A DNA stretch of 47,203 nt from an uncultured Mycoplasmatota bacterium (GTDB lineage: Bacteria > Bacillota_I > Bacilli_A > RF39 > UBA660), in NCBI GenBank assembly GCA_900551105.1, contig URUT01000006.1, positions 1 through 47,203 on the forward strand. Reading direction: 5' to 3'. Below, in pieces: positions 47,194-47,203 of this stretch. The notes below the pieces were generated by a model that saw nothing but the letters and a program-made list of their open reading frames with translations, did no database searches and was not told the origin of the DNA. Each line of letters starts with the position of its first letter. The first letter of the stretch is position 1. The position numbers and the translations under genes are program-made.

Positions 47194-47203
47194 ATATGTC
47201 TAA

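Overview
The window comes from a low-GC, endospore-forming Firmicute (Bacillota). A gut-type lineage near the Erysipelotrichia/RF39 Bacilli fits, but this is inference. The evidence is the strongly A+T-rich DNA, SD sequences of the AGGAGG/GGTGATT type, spoIIA-sigF-spoVA and spoVD-mraY-spoVE sporulation loci, RNase J, WhiA, YvcK, FtsEX and a T-box riboswitch.

Layout. 1-1220: 3' part of a surface protein whose C-terminal C-lectin-like segment looks like the variable region of a diversity-generating retroelement (DGR). 1265-4387: housekeeping genes (RluA-type pseudouridine synthase, ZIP metal transporter, RNase J). 4564-8688: an exported protein, a SpoIIAA-like protein, SigF and SpoVAC-AD-AE, with a sigma-G-like promoter in front of spoVAC. 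8766-25801: the spore-cortex genes spoVD, mraY and spoVE, with spoVD cut in two by a 12,972-bp element. 25942-31422: AAA/DUF4143 ATPase, EamA transporter, an IS110-family insertion, DedA protein and RmuC. 31498-36257: ftsE-ftsX-M23 peptidase, then yvcK-whiA. 36320-39501: a second DGR-type target protein and an Ig-like surface protein. 39491-47193: clpP, a uridine-kinase-like protein, a frameshifted LPXTG-like surface gene, gapdh, a second AAA/DUF4143 ATPase behind 33-bp tandem repeats, and T-box-aspS.

The main discovery is the element at 10008-22979. A large serine recombinase gene lies at its right end. Joining position 10007 to 22980 restores one 634-codon SpoVD reading frame, with SxxK and SxN on the left and KTG plus a PASTA domain on the right. 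The circular form would carry two 13-bp inverted arms placed exactly 7 bp on each side of a CA core. The recombinase gene runs across this attachment site, so its C-terminus differs between the integrated and circular forms. The design resembles the developmentally excised sigK-skin type of intervening element, here in spoVD.

The element has no phage structural or conjugation genes. Its cargo is: (a) a leader-peptide attenuator followed by an ASCH-deaminase fusion resembling blasticidin-S/cytidine deaminases, two GNAT acetyltransferases and a small possibly papain-like protein; (b) a Nudix hydrolase; (c) a tightly coupled six-gene operon (HAD phosphatase, archaeal-looking radical SAM enzyme, Asp/Glu-racemase-like protein, HhH-GPD glycosylase-like protein, dNMP-kinase-like protein and a PfkB/P-loop-kinase/MazG fusion); (d) a regulatory and maintenance block with duplicated operator-promoters, palindromes, an RHH protein and an HTH protein. 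The six-gene operon looks like an uncharacterised nucleotide-handling system. Its function cannot be decided from sequence alone.
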